NCBI GenBank assembly: GCA_037130365.1
Contig: JBAXTE010000001.1
Location: 62,001 to 126,000, forward strand
Origin: JBAXTE01 sp037130365
GTDB lineage: Bacteria; Bacteroidota; Bacteroidia; Bacteroidales; WCHB1-69
Direction of reading: 5' to 3'
Length of the DNA: 64,000 nucleotides
Positions 63,328 through 64,000 of this stretch are shown one piece after another. A program made the position numbers and the translations under genes. How positions within the stretch are numbered: position 1 is the first letter of the stretch; each line of letters begins with the position of its first letter. The notes below the pieces were generated by a model, which worked only from the letters and a program-made list of their open reading frames with translations, was not told the DNA's origin and ran no database searches.

Positions 63328-64000
63328 ATGAAAAGATTATCATTATTCATTATTTGTAGTTTGTTTTTCTGTTCAACAATTGTTGAAGCACAAAAACAAT
63401 ACAACTACTCTGTAGTCCCAAATGATCCATTAAAAACAAGAATTTACACTCTTGAAAACGGATTAACCGTCATGATGTCTGTATATAAGGATGCTCCAAG
63501 AATTCAAACTTATGTAGCCATAAAAGCGGGAAGCAAAAATGATCCTGCTGAAACTACTGGCTTAGCACATTATTTTGAGCACATTATGTTTAAAGGAACT
63601 TCAAAATTTGGCACTTCGAACTGGGAAAAAGAAAAACCATTAATTGCTGCAGTTTCAGATCTTTATGAAATTTTTCGCAAAACAACCGACGAAGCCAAAC
63701 GCGACGAAATTTATCATCAAATCGACAGCATTTCATACCAAGCATCCTTAATTGCAATACCAAATGAGTATGATAAATTAATGAGCGCAATAGGTGCTAA
63801 TGGAACAAATGCATTTACTTCGGTAGATCAAACTGTATATGTTGAAGATATCCCTTCAAATCAACTTGAAAACTGGTCAAAAATTCAATCAAATAGATTT
63901 ATCGATCCTATTTTTCGTTTATTCCACACTGAATTGGAAACAATTTACGAAGAAAAAAACATGACATTAACCAAAGATAGTCGCAAGGTGTATGAACATC
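63328..64000 (+). CDS. M16 family peptidase, 3' end beyond the window
   Basis: An open frame of 224 codons running off the window end. It begins with a signal peptide (MKRLSLFIICSLFFCSTIVE, cleavage near EAQ), then YTLENGLTVMMSVYKDAPRI and the zinc motif HYFEH within GLAHYFEHIMFKGTSKFG. A Glu-rich TIYEEKNMT later fits the third zinc ligand. It differs from the preceding M16 protein (insert of about 50 residues after the HxxEH motif) and has its own promoter-like element after a terminator, so the two are neighbours but separate units. M16 pairs with an active and a helper subunit exist, but both copies here keep HxxEH. Confidence 0.9.
   Translation, partial: MKRLSLFIICSLFFCSTIVEAQKQYNYSVVPNDPLKTRIYTLENGLTVMMSVYKDAPRIQTYVAIKAGSKNDPAETTGLAHYFEHIMFKGTSKFGTSNWEKEKPLIAAVSDLYEIFRKTTDEAKRDEIYHQIDSISYQASLIAIPNEYDKLMSAIGANGTNAFTSVDQTVYVEDIPSNQLENWSKIQSNRFIDPIFRLFHTELETIYEEKNMTLTKDSRKVYEH

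Noticed and set aside
60346..64000. M16 pair as an active/inactive heterodimer
   Set aside because: Both proteins keep the HxxEH motif, and a terminator separates the genes, so there is no sign that one is a dedicated inactive partner.
1..64000. CRISPR arrays, tRNA and rRNA genes
   Set aside because: No regularly spaced repeats and no recognisable tRNA cloverleaf or rRNA sequence were found by reading; a tRNAscan-SE or Infernal run would be needed to be certain.

Overview
The window looks like the chromosome of an AT-rich member of the Bacteroidota. Several things point this way. Secreted proteins carry type IX secretion (T9SS) C-terminal sorting domains. There is a porV-porU pair, a PorE-like OmpA protein and a pair of CHU_C (gliding-type) proteins. 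Many genes have TAnnTTTG-type -7 promoter elements, some with a TTTG about 20 bases upstream. The block ileS-DksA-like-lspA and the block DUF4271-hemD-rnpA-yidD-S41 peptidase are typical of the phylum. A lysine-fermentation operon suggests an anaerobic amino-acid fermenter; that lifestyle is inference. I see no rRNA, tRNA, CRISPR array, prophage or intact insertion sequence.

Layout. 1-9.8 kb: a GT9 glycosyltransferase, then a minus-strand group of porV, porU, deoC and alkaline phosphatase. 10.1-12.3 kb: glycerol kinase and a small membrane protein. 12.4-18.2 kb: a lysine-fermentation operon (kamD, kamE, CoA-transferase B subunit, a Fic protein, thiolase) with its own promoter and terminator and short repeat elements before and inside it. 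18.2-21.3 kb: a lipoprotein, a hotdog thioesterase and two related secreted T9SS proteins, the first with an in-frame TAG inside its sorting domain. 21.37-21.51 kb: a strongly structured, probably RNA element. 21.7-29.3 kb: ileS (type 2, GIHH motif), DksA-like, lspA, a polytopic membrane protein and a DUF4403 lipoprotein. 29.3-34.3 kb (minus): secreted beta-helix protein, PorE-like OmpA protein, bifunctional-nuclease-family protein. 34.6-42.3 kb: a large T9SS protein, aspS, a lipoprotein, a membrane-anchored protein and an alpha/beta hydrolase. 42.3-44.1 kb (minus): lepA. 44.3-50.2 kb: a 2.9-kb tandem duplication of a CUB/P-domain/PKD/CHU_C protein including its leader and terminator, with tracts of complete sequence identity. 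50.6-56.7 kb: DUF4271, hemD, rnpA, yidD, S41 peptidase, O-antigen ligase-like protein and cdd. 56.9-64 kb: an unknown secreted protein (minus), dnaX and two M16 peptidases, the second cut by the window end.

How it fits together. The T9SS parts (PorU sortase, PorV shuttle, PorE-like peptidoglycan-binding protein) would export and anchor the CTD-bearing proteins also encoded here. The lysine genes would isomerise lysine or beta-lysine and feed acetoacetate to acetyl-CoA; kamA, kdd, kce, kal and the CoA-transferase A subunit are not in the window. No wholly new multi-gene system stands out. The observations most worth following are the interrupted sorting domain, the homogenised tandem duplication, the structured intergenic element upstream of ileS, the GIHH-type IleRS and the Fic gene inside the lysine operon.
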